Source: Chryseobacterium camelliae | Lineage (GTDB): Bacteria > Bacteroidota > Bacteroidia > Flavobacteriales > Weeksellaceae | Assembly (NCBI RefSeq): GCF_030818575.1 | Contig: NZ_JAUTAL010000001.1 | Location: forward strand, 496,001 to 560,000 | Direction of reading: 5' to 3' | Length of the DNA stretch: 64,000 nt | In this document: piece after piece, positions 44,736 through 53,100 of the stretch | Layout of the letters: each line of letters starts with the position of its first letter | Position numbering within the stretch: the stretch's first letter is position 1 | Program-made: the position numbers and the translations under genes | Notes under the pieces: generated by a model | What the model was told of the DNA's origin: nothing | Seen by the model: the letters and a program-made list of their open reading frames with translations, nothing else | Database searches by the model: none

Positions 44736-47696
44736 ATGAAAAAAGTTAACGTTCTTCATCTGAAAGAGAAAGTCTTTCAAACGGCTCTGAGTTTGCTCAT
44801 ATTATTAGCATTCTTATCCGCAAATCCCGTATTTTCCCAAAATACAGTTCCCCTGCGCAGGACGGTGTCCCCGCAGCAGCCCATGTACATGATCCACATT
44901 GACACGTGGAATTATGCCAACCCGCAAAAGATCATCGATCTGATTCCTGCTGATATAAGACCGTATGTGGTTATGAACATCTCCCTTTCCATAAGTCATG
45001 ATGTACCGACATCAAGATTCAAGGTCGCAGAGTATGGGTATGAAGTGGCCAAATCATGGCTGCGGGTCTGTGCCGAAAACAGGATGTGGACCATGATTCA
45101 ATGTTCCAGCGGTGGCTTCAGCCAGTTTTCAGATACCGATTTGTCGGTATACGAGGAATTTTACAAAAATTACCCTAATTTTCTTGGATTCAATTATGCG
45201 GAACAGTTCTGGGGATTTGATGATGCCACGGATCCGCTTTCTCCAAGCTGGAGCACAAGAATAGCGCATTTTACCAATCTCCTGCAACTGTCTAACAAAT
45301 ATGGAGGATATCTTGTGGTAAGCTGGTGCGGAAACCAATGGTCACAGAGTATCAATCCGATCGCCATGCTGAAAAGAAATCCACAGTTTGCCGCAGCATG
45401 CGCCCAGTACAAGCAAAATTATATTTTGTGCGAGAAATACACCACACGAAGCTATAAATTTGATATGGAAAGCCTGGCACTGGGAACTTACCTGTCAGGA
45501 TACAGTGGTAACTACGGTATCCGGTATGATGATACAGGCTGGTACGATGATGATGGCAACCATGCCGGTTTTACAATGGCCACGGCAGGAGCTCCGGTCC
45601 TGGAGCACGCTATGCTTACCGGACAGACGGTAATTGACGGTCCTGAACTGATATGGACCCAGTGCTTCAGAGAACTTTCGTCAGCGGCCACCTCAGACGG
45701 TTATAGAGAAAGGAAGTGGGGTACCTATGATCAGTTCAGTAACGTGAGCATTGACCTGTTCAGAAAGATCATCGACGGGCATGTGAGAATACCTACACGC
45801 CAGGAAGTCATCAACCGTACGAAGGTAGCGATTATCAACAATGTAAGTTCGGGCAACGGAGATGCAATCTATAGCTCACCGCAAACACTTTTTGATGGGC
45901 TGTACAGAATGGATAACGACGGGACTTATCAGAATAACCTTAACTTTTTCAAGAAATCCGGAAGGTATCCTACCATTCCTACGGTTTTTCAGCTGAATGA
46001 TTATGTTGCCAACTCATTCCAGGTAAAGGTCAACAAATCGGATTACAGTTCCAGATGGCCGACAACAGACAGTAAAATTGCGGAGCTTAATAATCTTTTT
46101 CCGCAGGAATATACAGGGAATATCTATGCAGGGCGGCATGAAAACGGATGGGTGGTTTACAATCCGTTCAGAAACGGGCAGCAGGCAACGGGAAACATTC
46201 CCTTTAAATACAATACCAGTGAATCTATGGACCTGACTCTGTCCCAGTATACCTCGGGAGTGATCAAGGAGACAGCCAGCCAGCTCAAAATATACCTGAA
46301 TAATTTCGACAATGTTCTGAATACAGGATTGAAAACAGATGTTATCAGGATACATGGCAGCAGCGCAAAACCGACATGGTCATTCACAGATCGTGCTGCG
46401 CATCAGCCGAGCAATATAACAGAAAGCTGGTCCGGAGGAATTCTTACTTTAACAATTGCCCACAACGGTCCGCTGGATATTACGGTAAACTGTTCCGGAA
46501 ATTTCACAGGAAGGCTGACACAATATACACCTTCAAACGTTATTGCTCCTGCATTGCCACCGGTGTATCTGGGGACAAGGCAGTATGAAATGGAGTGCTT
46601 GGAATATAAAAATATCGGGCCGATCACTACGAGTGGTTATAATGCCGATATCAGAAACTATCATGGCCAGGGATACATACAGTTTGGGACGAATGCGGCC
46701 GCCGGTGTCCGAAAAAATGTGACCAACATGAATGGCGGAAACTATACTGTACAGATAAGGTATTCACTGGAAAGCGGGAGAGTGGATAATGTGGGATTAT
46801 TCGTCAATAACTCTCAGGTGGCAACAATGAGTTTCTCATCTACAGGGTCATTAAGTACCTGGAATACTCTGGCACAAAACATTACATTGAACTCCGGGAC
46901 CAATTCCATCGAACTTAGGGCGCTGTCTTCCAATACGAATCTTCTGTATCTGGATGAAATGACCCTGACACCAGCCAATGCCGGGCAGGAGATCTGGCTG
47001 GAGGCAGAGTGCGGCAATACCGGATCATTATGGCAGGTGCTTCAAAGCAGTACAGCTTCCGGGGGAAGATATATCACGATTACACCCGGTAATAACAGCC
47101 TAAACAATCCACCGTCCGATTCGGAAGGTGTCGCAACTTATAATTTCAATGTGGGTATATCCGGGAATTACAGTATTTGGGGAAGGTTGCGCGCACCAAG
47201 TGCCGATGATGATTCTTTCTGGGTAAAAATCGATAACGGAAGCTGGCAAAATATCAATGGTCTGAAGTCTTCAAACGTATGGACCTGGGATGTGCTGGCC
47301 ACAGCAGATCTTAGCGCAGGAAACCATACCCTGCAGATCGGGTACCGTGAAGATGGAACAAATCTGGATAAACTGTATATAGGAACAAATTATCCAACGG
47401 AATACGGCGGAAATTCAACAATGTGTCAGTCGTCTCTGGATGCGAAAACTACGCTGTCAACTGGTTCTGAGACCGTCATATACCCGAATCCGGCAAAAAG
47501 TGAGCTGAACATCAGATTTGGAGATGGCGTTGTACATGGCGATGAGATTTCTATTTATAATGTTGGAGGACAACTGGTGCTGAAGTCAAGGGTAAATTCT
47601 AAGAATGAAAAGCTGGAAATCGGGCAGTTACCGGCTGGGGTCTACCTTATTAAAGTTGGCCAGGGCGGTAAAACTTTGAAATTTATCAAAGAATAA
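44736..47696 (+). CDS. Secreted glycoside hydrolase family 98 protein with two CBM-like domains and a T9SS sorting tail
   Basis: A 986-residue secreted endo-glycosidase. It has a signal peptide ending near VFSQ. The GH98 catalytic domain (about 45-350) has candidate acid Glu156 in YAEQFWG and base residues near Asp265-266 (RYDDTGW) and Glu304 (DGPELIW). The GH98 C-terminal domain spans about 355-600. Two CBM6/35-like beta-sandwich domains start at about 612 (YEMECLEY) and 752 (IWLEAECG). The type A T9SS tail at about 914-986 has IYPNPAKSELNI and ends KTLKFIKE. GH98 enzymes cut blood-group-type glycans or xylan/galactan backbones; which is not clear here. Confidence 0.9.
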   Translation: MKKVNVLHLKEKVFQTALSLLILLAFLSANPVFSQNTVPLRRTVSPQQPMYMIHIDTWNYANPQKIIDLIPADIRPYVVMNISLSISHDVPTSRFKVAEYGYEVAKSWLRVCAENRMWTMIQCSSGGFSQFSDTDLSVYEEFYKNYPNFLGFNYAEQFWGFDDATDPLSPSWSTRIAHFTNLLQLSNKYGGYLVVSWCGNQWSQSINPIAMLKRNPQFAAACAQYKQNYILCEKYTTRSYKFDMESLALGTYLSGYSGNYGIRYDDTGWYDDDGNHAGFTMATAGAPVLEHAMLTGQTVIDGPELIWTQCFRELSSAATSDGYRERKWGTYDQFSNVSIDLFRKIIDGHVRIPTRQEVINRTKVAIINNVSSGNGDAIYSSPQTLFDGLYRMDNDGTYQNNLNFFKKSGRYPTIPTVFQLNDYVANSFQVKVNKSDYSSRWPTTDSKIAELNNLFPQEYTGNIYAGRHENGWVVYNPFRNGQQATGNIPFKYNTSESMDLTLSQYTSGVIKETASQLKIYLNNFDNVLNTGLKTDVIRIHGSSAKPTWSFTDRAAHQPSNITESWSGGILTLTIAHNGPLDITVNCSGNFTGRLTQYTPSNVIAPALPPVYLGTRQYEMECLEYKNIGPITTSGYNADIRNYHGQGYIQFGTNAAAGVRKNVTNMNGGNYTVQIRYSLESGRVDNVGLFVNNSQVATMSFSSTGSLSTWNTLAQNITLNSGTNSIELRALSSNTNLLYLDEMTLTPANAGQEIWLEAECGNTGSLWQVLQSSTASGGRYITITPGNNSLNNPPSDSEGVATYNFNVGISGNYSIWGRLRAPSADDDSFWVKIDNGSWQNINGLKSSNVWTWDVLATADLSAGNHTLQIGYREDGTNLDKLYIGTNYPTEYGGNSTMCQSSLDAKTTLSTGSETVIYPNPAKSELNIRFGDGVVHGDEISIYNVGGQLVLKSRVNSKNEKLEIGQLPAGVYLIKVGQGGKTLKFIKE

Positions 47697-47721
47697 TTGA
47701 TATAATCATCAGTAAAAATAA

Positions 47722-47764
47722 AATACAGAGGCTGCCCGGTTGTTGGGTGGCCTCTCTGTTTTCA
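47722..47764 (+). terminator. Rho-independent terminator after the GH98 gene
   Basis: ACAGAGGC pairs with GCCTCTCTGT (one unpaired base), extended by CCC/GGG, followed by TTTTC. No convincing gene was seen from here to 48050. Confidence 0.8.
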
Positions 47765-48052
47765 AACGAAGGCTCTGAAACACCATAGTTTAATTCCTTC
47801 CTCCCGGATCAAAATTCTTAAAGGAAATCTCGGAGATTATATTTTCTCCCGGGATCAGAGAGTATAATCCGGATGAGTCTCTTTTTTTGAAGATCCAGCA
47901 GGTACTGACAGGTCAGAAGTACATCAAGCAGTTGGAAGAATCATATCTGATTTCTACATAAGAGCTTAGGCATCAGTGAAATTTCAGTTTAATTATTTGA
48001 TTTTTGTAATCTATTGTTGCTATTTCGTTAGAGGTGATGCCGTTTATCGCTC

Positions 48053-48060
48053 TAATTTTG
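48053..48060 (+). promoter_or_regulatory. -7 promoter box for the SDR gene
   Basis: TAATTTTG matches TAnnTTTG, 21 bases before the ATG at 48082. Confidence 0.6.
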
Positions 48061-48081
48061 TATCATCATAAAACTTAAAAT

Positions 48082-48918
48082 ATGGATACAAAAAAAGTAT
48101 GGTTCGTAACTGGTGCGTCCAAAGGATTAGGACTTTCATTAGTGAAAAAGCTTACTGAAAGCGGGTACAGGGTAGCGGCAACAAGCAGAAAGGTACAGAA
48201 TTTAACCGATGCTGTAGGAACTTTTGATGAGAAGCAGTTCTTACCGTTGGAAGTAGATTTAACGAGTGAGAAATCCATAAGCGAGGCTGTCGAAAAAACG
48301 ATTGCCCATTTCGGTAAAATCGATGTTTTGGTGAATAATGCAGGATATGGAATTGGTGGGGCAGTGGAAGAATTAAATCAGCAGGAGATCAAAGACAGTT
48401 TTGACGTTAATGTATTTGCGGTTATCGGAACAATGCAGGCCGTAATGCCTCATTTCAGGGCGCAAAAATCGGGGAATATCATCAATATTTCTTCAATTGC
48501 AGGATTCGCCCCGGGAATCGGCTGGGCCATGTATGCGGCAACCAAATATGCCGTCATGGGGCTTTCGGAAGTCATGGCAGAGGATGTAAGGGAGTTTGGC
48601 GTAAAGGTTACGGTAGTGGCACCCGGAGCTTTCCGGACCGAGTTCCTTCAGGATACTTCCCTTGTTTTTGCTGAAAAGAAAATCGACGGATATCATGCGA
48701 TCAGAGCCTCACACGAGAAGTATGCAGCTATGAACGGAACTCAGATCGGTGATCCTGAAAAGCTGTCTCAGACGCTCATCAATCTGGCAGAAGATCCGAA
48801 TCCGCCTGTCCGTCTGTATGTAGGTAGTGATGCCTATAATCGGGCAACGGAAAAAATCGATGTGCTCTCAGAAGAATTGAAAAGCAACCAACATATTTCT
48901 TTTTCCACCGATTTTTAA
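48082..48918 (+). CDS. Short-chain dehydrogenase/reductase (classical SDR)
   Basis: A 278-residue NAD(P)-dependent oxidoreductase. The cofactor motif is TGASKGLG (10-17). NNAG is near 88, and the catalytic Ser is in NISSIAG. The YAATK motif (YxxxK) carries Tyr and Lys, followed by the PGAFRTEF segment. The basic residue after the glycine motif (TSRK) suggests NADPH. The neighbouring AraC regulator on the same strand may control it. Substrate unknown. Confidence 0.92.
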   Translation: MDTKKVWFVTGASKGLGLSLVKKLTESGYRVAATSRKVQNLTDAVGTFDEKQFLPLEVDLTSEKSISEAVEKTIAHFGKIDVLVNNAGYGIGGAVEELNQQEIKDSFDVNVFAVIGTMQAVMPHFRAQKSGNIINISSIAGFAPGIGWAMYAATKYAVMGLSEVMAEDVREFGVKVTVVAPGAFRTEFLQDTSLVFAEKKIDGYHAIRASHEKYAAMNGTQIGDPEKLSQTLINLAEDPNPPVRLYVGSDAYNRATEKIDVLSEELKSNQHISFSTDF

Positions 48919-48940
48919 GCAAAAATACAAAGCAATCATT

Positions 48941-48973
48941 AGCGTTGTCACTAATAACAGGCGACGCTTTTTT
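48941..48973 (+). terminator. Terminator after the SDR gene
   Basis: AGCGTTGTC pairs with GGCGACGCT (two G-U pairs) around a 10-base loop and is followed by seven T. Confidence 0.8.
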
Positions 48974-48997
48974 ATTTGATTTTTGTAAATTTATCAG

Positions 48998-49912
48998 ATG
49001 GAAAGAATGCAGTCATTGGAAGAATTTTACCGGTCGAAATTTAACCGTGTCCCGGATAATATCCGCAATGAAGTGGGGCATTTCAATGTATTTACCATAG
49101 ACGAATACATTGGGAAAAACTCCAAGCCGGTTGTGTATAGCAGGAAAGATTACTTTAAGATCACACTCATCATCGGTAGGAACAGGATCCATTATGCGGA
49201 TAAGGTTATTGAAATTCAAAAACAGGCATTGTTTTTTACCAACCCGCAGATTCCATATAAGTTTGAATGGATCGACGATTATAAATCCGGGATTTTCTGT
49301 GTGTTCACGCCTGCTTTTTTTCATCATTTCGGTAACCTGAATGACTATGAGGTTTTTCAGCCCAATGTAATACCTGTTTTTGAACTGAGGGATGAACAAC
49401 TGGAACATGTATCGCAAATCTTCAGGAAAATGCAGGCTGAAATTGTTTCTGATTATGTACACAAATACGATCTGATCAGAAATCAGGTATTTGACCTGCT
49501 GCACTACACCCTTAAAATGCAGCCCGCCCTTAAAGCCGAACAACAGCATATCAACGCTTCCCAACGGATCACCCATCTGTTCCTGGAGCTTTTGGAACGC
49601 CAGTTTCCGGTGGAAGATACAGGAAGGCAGATCAGTTTTCGCTCTCCATCGCAATTTGCCGGCCAGCTCTCTGTGCATACCAATCATCTTAACAGGGCCG
49701 TAAAGGAGGTTACGGAAAAAACAACTTCCGAGGTAATTGCTGAACGCTTATTGCAGGAAGCAAAAATTTTACTCTGGCATACAGAATGGAACGTTTCGGA
49801 AATAGCCTATTCATTGGGGTTCAAAGAAGCTGCGCACTTTAATAATTTCTTCAGAAAACATCTGCAAATGACGCCGGTCCGTTTTCGGGAAATGGACCGG
49901 TCACATAACTAA
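48998..49912 (+). CDS. AraC-family transcriptional regulator
   Basis: A 304-residue regulator. The N-terminal ligand/cupin-like domain (about 20-180) is followed by two C-terminal HTH motifs. The first is around PSQFAGQLSVHTNHLNRAVKE. The second is WNVSEIAYSLGFKEAAHFNNFFRKH (split here as WNVSEIAYSLGF and HFNNFFRKHLQMTPVRFR), the AraC signature. It starts 25 bases after the SDR terminator. A role in controlling the SDR gene is likely from context only. Confidence 0.92.
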   Translation: MERMQSLEEFYRSKFNRVPDNIRNEVGHFNVFTIDEYIGKNSKPVVYSRKDYFKITLIIGRNRIHYADKVIEIQKQALFFTNPQIPYKFEWIDDYKSGIFCVFTPAFFHHFGNLNDYEVFQPNVIPVFELRDEQLEHVSQIFRKMQAEIVSDYVHKYDLIRNQVFDLLHYTLKMQPALKAEQQHINASQRITHLFLELLERQFPVEDTGRQISFRSPSQFAGQLSVHTNHLNRAVKEVTEKTTSEVIAERLLQEAKILLWHTEWNVSEIAYSLGFKEAAHFNNFFRKHLQMTPVRFREMDRSHN

Positions 49913-50019
49913 ATTAAATTACTAAAGTTTGTTCCCAAAAACGGAATATCATATTTATACATCGTGATGAATAATCGCCGCATCGTATTATCGACTCAAA
50001 TATTGACCATTGATAATAA

Positions 50020-50442
50020 CTAGCCTTGGTTTTTAAGTTGAGCCATTACCAGAGGCAATGTATTGACACCCCAATATTCAATATATTTGCCGTCTTTTAT
50101 TTTAACAATGTCGATAACGTCAATAGCAACTTTTCGACCTGTGGGCTGAATATCCATCAAGACACCGGTATGGGTGCCAATGATTTGTTTGCGTGTAGTA
50201 ACGAGATCTCCTTCTGCGATCTGATCGTCAATGACGACTGTAAGATCAGGAAGGCCACGATGCAGAATATTTTTGAAGGTATTCATCATTCCGGACGGTC
50301 CGTTGTCGGCACCTTCCGGCGCAGAATGATTGACAAAGTTTTCATCCATCAGCTCATCAAGGCTTTGCTCATCACATTTCTCAATGACCTCAGTATTAAA
50401 GCGGCGTACCACTTCTTTATTTCTTTCCGTTAATGTATGCAT
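50020..50442 (-). CDS. SnoaL-like ester cyclase family protein
   Basis: A 140-residue NTF2-fold protein of the SnoaL/ester-cyclase type. The hallmarks are ELMDENFVNHSAPEG, the GPSGMMNTFKNI helix, LPDLTVVIDDQIAEGDLVTTR and the strand KIKDGKYIEYWGV. His and Asp residues lining the usual cavity are present, but whether it is catalytic is unclear. It is convergent with the AraC gene. Confidence 0.85.
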   Translation of the reverse strand: MHTLTERNKEVVRRFNTEVIEKCDEQSLDELMDENFVNHSAPEGADNGPSGMMNTFKNILHRGLPDLTVVIDDQIAEGDLVTTRKQIIGTHTGVLMDIQPTGRKVAIDVIDIVKIKDGKYIEYWGVNTLPLVMAQLKNQG

Positions 50443-50810
50443 ATCAGATGTGTATTGATTGTTTTGACATTATAGTATGGGTATTTGCCAGCCAGGAGTA
50501 GTTTGCCCTTGCCTGCAATGATCTTATACAAATTTAGTGGATGTTTTAATTCAAATATACAATGGTTGGATAAATTCCATTTTTAGTAGTTGATTGAAAA
50601 TAGTATTCCTGAAGTGGTGAATCCAAATTTTTGTTTAAAAAACATATAAATGTGATAAGTTTTCAAATTCAGGCTTGAAAAACAGAGTCCTTAATGTGAG
50701 TAGAAATAATCAGCTTTTAAAATGATTTTAGTTTGATAAAAAATATAAATTTCGTCAGACAGCGTCTCATCTGTTACCTGTAGGTATTTTTCTTTTCTTA
50801 ACAGTCTTTG

Positions 50811-50911
50811 AGACAAAAAGAACCCACGCCGTTGTATATACCCTTGAGTATTCAGTGAGTGTTTCAAGACCTCACCCTGCGGGTGTACAAGCACCCTCGT
50901 TATTTTTGCAG
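50811..50911 (-). ncRNA. Predicted guide RNA: hairpin scaffold plus about 20-nt guide, downstream of the dCas12f-like gene
   Basis: Directly after the stop codon the minus strand turns from coding into a structured stretch. GGGTG-CTTGTA-CACCC is a hairpin (50896-50881). GTGAG (50875-50871) pairs with CTCAC (50859-50855), and CTTGA with TCAAG as an alternative. The stretch then ends ATATACAAC, resembling the -AAC end of Cas12f repeats. The next 20 bases (50830 to 50811, beginning GGCGTGGG) would be the guide. Position downstream of the effector mirrors TnpB omegaRNAs. Boundaries are inferred. The rest of the gap, 50443-50810, is AT-rich with no gene seen. Confidence 0.6.
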
Positions 50912-52006
50912 CTAGCCGATGATCAGTTCGATACCGGCCTTCTCTGCTTTGTATTTTATTTTCGCCTGCAGTTCATAATAACTCCAGTTGCGGAGCACAA
51001 ATTCCTGCTCTTTTGCAATCCCTATTTTATCTTCCTGATTTTTTAGAATGAGCGTGCCAGCCTTTTGCTGTATGCAGAAATCAATAAGTTGCCGACTATA
51101 CAGATGAAGCCGATGGCTTACATACCGGCGCTCTAAATGTTCTGTTTTATAAAGGGCTTTTTGTTTCCGTTTGGCACCTTTTCCTGACCGGGCATAAGCA
51201 ATGCCGGTTTGAACCCTTTTCTGACTTGCCTGGATGGCCAGCCTGCGGTATAGAAACTCTTCTTTTGAGCCAATATGGATGCGCGCATGGTTGGCTTTTG
51301 CTACGATGGGATGTTCTAATGACAGGGAAGCTTCTGCAACGATTTCGGGTTTTAAATTATGCTCTTCTTTTTCAGTTTCAAATACGGCGAGCCAGAAGAT
51401 TTTCCCGGCTTTTAGCTGGATCTGGGAGGTACAAAGTTTGATCTCTCCTTTTAAAAGACGTTCTAATATCAGGCGTTTATCCGTAAAGTCCTTTCCTAAA
51501 TACGTTTTAACCGGAATCGCAAACATATTAAAGCAAAACGCTTTCTTTCCAGGATCATACTTCAGTTTGCTGATGCATTTCACCGGAAGCGGGATGGGGA
51601 TGTCTTTTTTAAAGTTTCTCAGTGATTTTGTGCCCTGCCAGTAGTCGGCTTTGTTTTTAGAAAAGGTGGATTGAATCGTATTGTTCAGGCTTCCCAGGAT
51701 ATCGGTGGGGATTTCTCCTTTGAAACGGTCGAAGACCATCCGTGCCGTGGTATTGGTTTTTGAGCGTGTGAACATGCCCATTTCATCTTTGTTTACATCA
51801 GCCAGCTTGTACCGGATGTCTTCTGTTAAATAAAAGAAATCTTTGATCATTTCCTGTACATACAGATGGGAAACGATGAAATTAGCCGCCCGGAAACAGC
51901 GGTTCTGATACCGGTAGAGTTTTTCCCATATCATATTTTTTTCATCGGATGGAACGTCGATCAGCAACTGGATTTTCCGGGTCAAGGTCATCGTAGGTTT
52001 TTCCAT
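50912..52006 (-). CDS. Nuclease-dead Cas12f/TnpB-like RNA-guided protein linked to an ECF sigma factor
   Basis: A 364-residue protein. The N-terminal 200 residues are a Cas12f/TnpB-like recognition part (KLYRYQNRCFRAANFI helix; beta-barrel-like segment near 135-215). The C-terminal part follows the RuvC plan. The RuvC-I strand at 222-235 (AEASLSLEHPIV) lacks the Asp. A basic bridge-like helix spans 252-300 (SGKGAKRKQKALYKTEHLERRY). In the RuvC-II strand TLILKNQED the catalytic Glu position is Asn/Lys. The WSYYELQAKIKYKAEKAGI helix ends just before RuvC-III. The zinc finger and last Asp are absent, so it should bind but not cut DNA. It starts one base after the sigma gene. Confidence 0.8.
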   Translation of the reverse strand: MEKPTMTLTRKIQLLIDVPSDEKNMIWEKLYRYQNRCFRAANFIVSHLYVQEMIKDFFYLTEDIRYKLADVNKDEMGMFTRSKTNTTARMVFDRFKGEIPTDILGSLNNTIQSTFSKNKADYWQGTKSLRNFKKDIPIPLPVKCISKLKYDPGKKAFCFNMFAIPVKTYLGKDFTDKRLILERLLKGEIKLCTSQIQLKAGKIFWLAVFETEKEEHNLKPEIVAEASLSLEHPIVAKANHARIHIGSKEEFLYRRLAIQASQKRVQTGIAYARSGKGAKRKQKALYKTEHLERRYVSHRLHLYSRQLIDFCIQQKAGTLILKNQEDKIGIAKEQEFVLRNWSYYELQAKIKYKAEKAGIELIIG

Positions 52007-52007
52007 G

Positions 52008-52823
52008 TCAAAAAGATTTTAAACATGTGTTTTCCTTCTGTAAACATTCGTAAGCATGGAGAAATTCCCGATGAACCTGCTTTTCGGACAGTTTGAGTTC
52101 CCGGGCAATAACAGTGAAAGATAATTTTTGTTCAATCCTTCTTTTCATGATCTCAAGCTGCTGATGGCTTGGTATATCTCGTTGCTCTTTATGATCGGAA
52201 GCTTTTTCCCTTGGCTTTTCAGAATAACTTCTGTTGAGAATTTTCCGAAGGTCATCGATGGCTCTGCTCACCTCATTGCTAATGCCTGTCACACTGCTTC
52301 CCATTGCCTCTGCAATTGGTTTGTACTGAAAACCATAGTCAAGGCAAAGCTCAATCAGATGTTTTCTTTTGGGATCCAGGACGCTTAATACCTTTTTGAC
52401 TTCATCAAAATCTTTTTGATCGGATTCCTGGCTAAGTAGATGCTCTTCATCAAGTAACGGATTGTAGCCGGCAAAATAATCCTGATCATTTCCAAACCGT
52501 TCAAATGAATCCATGAAGCGGGTGAATTGAGTTTTCGGAGCAGTGAAATACGTTATACAATCTCTTTTCAAAACCAACCGTAAAAAGCCAGGAATATGAT
52601 TCGGCGTTTCAATAGAATCACGGTGCAGCCAAAGTTTGAGGAAGGTGTCCTGCACCAGCGTTTCCACCACAAAATCATCGTCAAGCATTTGTTTCCCGAG
52701 CCAGAACAAAAGCCTTTTATACCGTAAATGGATATGTTCTAATGAGGAGGGATGGCCTTTTTTCAGCAGTACATAGAGCTGCTGATCGTTCAACATTCGG
52801 GGCAGGGAATCTTTTCTTTTCAT
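52008..52823 (-). CDS. ECF-type RNA polymerase sigma factor with C-terminal HTH extension
   Basis: A 271-residue sigma-70-family ECF factor. Region 2 is about 15-90 (LEHIHLRYKRLLFWLGKQM, TLVQDTFLKLWLHRD). Region 4 is about 140-200 (VLDPKRKHLIELCLDYGF, then HTH YKPIAEAMGSSVTGISNEVSRAI). Typical ECF factors end near residue 190-200. Here about 70 more residues follow, containing another HTH-like segment (LSFTVIARELKLSEKQVHREFL). TGA-C-ATG joins it to the dCas12f-like gene, so they are one operon. Sigma recruitment by the RNA-guided partner is the likely role. No anti-sigma gene is adjacent. Confidence 0.88.
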   Translation of the reverse strand: MKRKDSLPRMLNDQQLYVLLKKGHPSSLEHIHLRYKRLLFWLGKQMLDDDFVVETLVQDTFLKLWLHRDSIETPNHIPGFLRLVLKRDCITYFTAPKTQFTRFMDSFERFGNDQDYFAGYNPLLDEEHLLSQESDQKDFDEVKKVLSVLDPKRKHLIELCLDYGFQYKPIAEAMGSSVTGISNEVSRAIDDLRKILNRSYSEKPREKASDHKEQRDIPSHQQLEIMKRRIEQKLSFTVIARELKLSEKQVHREFLHAYECLQKENTCLKSF

Positions 52824-52921
52824 AAGCAGTGTTTTTAGCTGAATTATTGCTTGAAGAAACTGCTTCGATCAATAAGATGAATTCTCTGCATCAAAACGCT
52901 AACTCACTACTACATCTGCCC

Positions 52922-52996
52922 AAAAGAAAAGGCGTGGAACTCAACTTATTGACTAGAGGTACTGGTATACCCGTGCACGATAAGAGAGCCCACGCC
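52922..52996 (-). terminator. Attenuator-like terminator hairpin in the sigma-dCas12f leader
   Basis: On the minus strand GGCGTGG (52996-52990) pairs with CCACGCC (52937-52931). The stem is extended by GCTC/GAGT and CTTAT/ATAAG and is followed by TTTTCTTTT (52930-52922). Its 5' arm overlaps the competing long hairpin, so the two folds exclude each other. Confidence 0.5.
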
Positions 52997-53095
52997 GCGG
53001 TCGTGAGCAAATTTACTTATCTTCTCGTACACTTTAAAAATTACCAGTTTTCTAGTCGAGAATCTAAGCAATAGCTTCGATTATTATTTTTGAAG
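52951..53095 (-). ncRNA. Structured leader RNA upstream of the sigma-dCas12f operon
   Basis: Minus-strand transcription would give a long hairpin. GACTAGA and ACTGGTA (53057-53042) pair with TACCAGT and TCTAGTC (52967-52951). Inside, GTGTAC/GTGCAC, GATAAG/CTTATC and GCTCACG/CGTGGGC stack to a loop carrying CCGCGG. Two positions are G-U on this strand but C-A on the other, which fixes the orientation. The region is far more GC-rich than its flanks and has no ORF. It may be an attenuating leader, part of the guide RNA machinery, or a 6S-like RNA. Confidence 0.5.
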
Positions 53096-53100
53096 TATTG

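Noticed and set aside
47795..47962. Open frame ending KYIKQLEESYLIST between the GH98 and SDR genes
   Set aside because: About 50 codons, no start, family not recognised; possibly a decayed regulator fragment.
50833..50911. CACCC/GGGTG hairpins after the dead-nuclease gene as a simple terminator
   Set aside because: No T tract follows the hairpins directly, and several stacked stems are more than a terminator needs.
50912..52006. Reading the 364-residue protein as an ordinary IS200/IS605 TnpB transposon protein
   Set aside because: There is no tnpA, no element ends, no RuvC catalytic residues and no zinc finger, and the gene is fused into an operon with a sigma factor.
50821..53000. CRISPR array near the dead nuclease
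   Set aside because: No repeat occurs more than twice and no regular spacers exist; only the short CCCACGCCG match is shared.
52930..53070. Plus-strand orientation for the structured RNA; the segment CCGCGGTCGTGAGC recalls an enterobacterial 6S RNA apical loop
   Set aside because: Two stem positions become C-A mismatches on the plus strand but G-U on the minus strand. The good -7 box and T-tract terminator are also on the minus strand. A 6S-like minus-strand RNA is not excluded.
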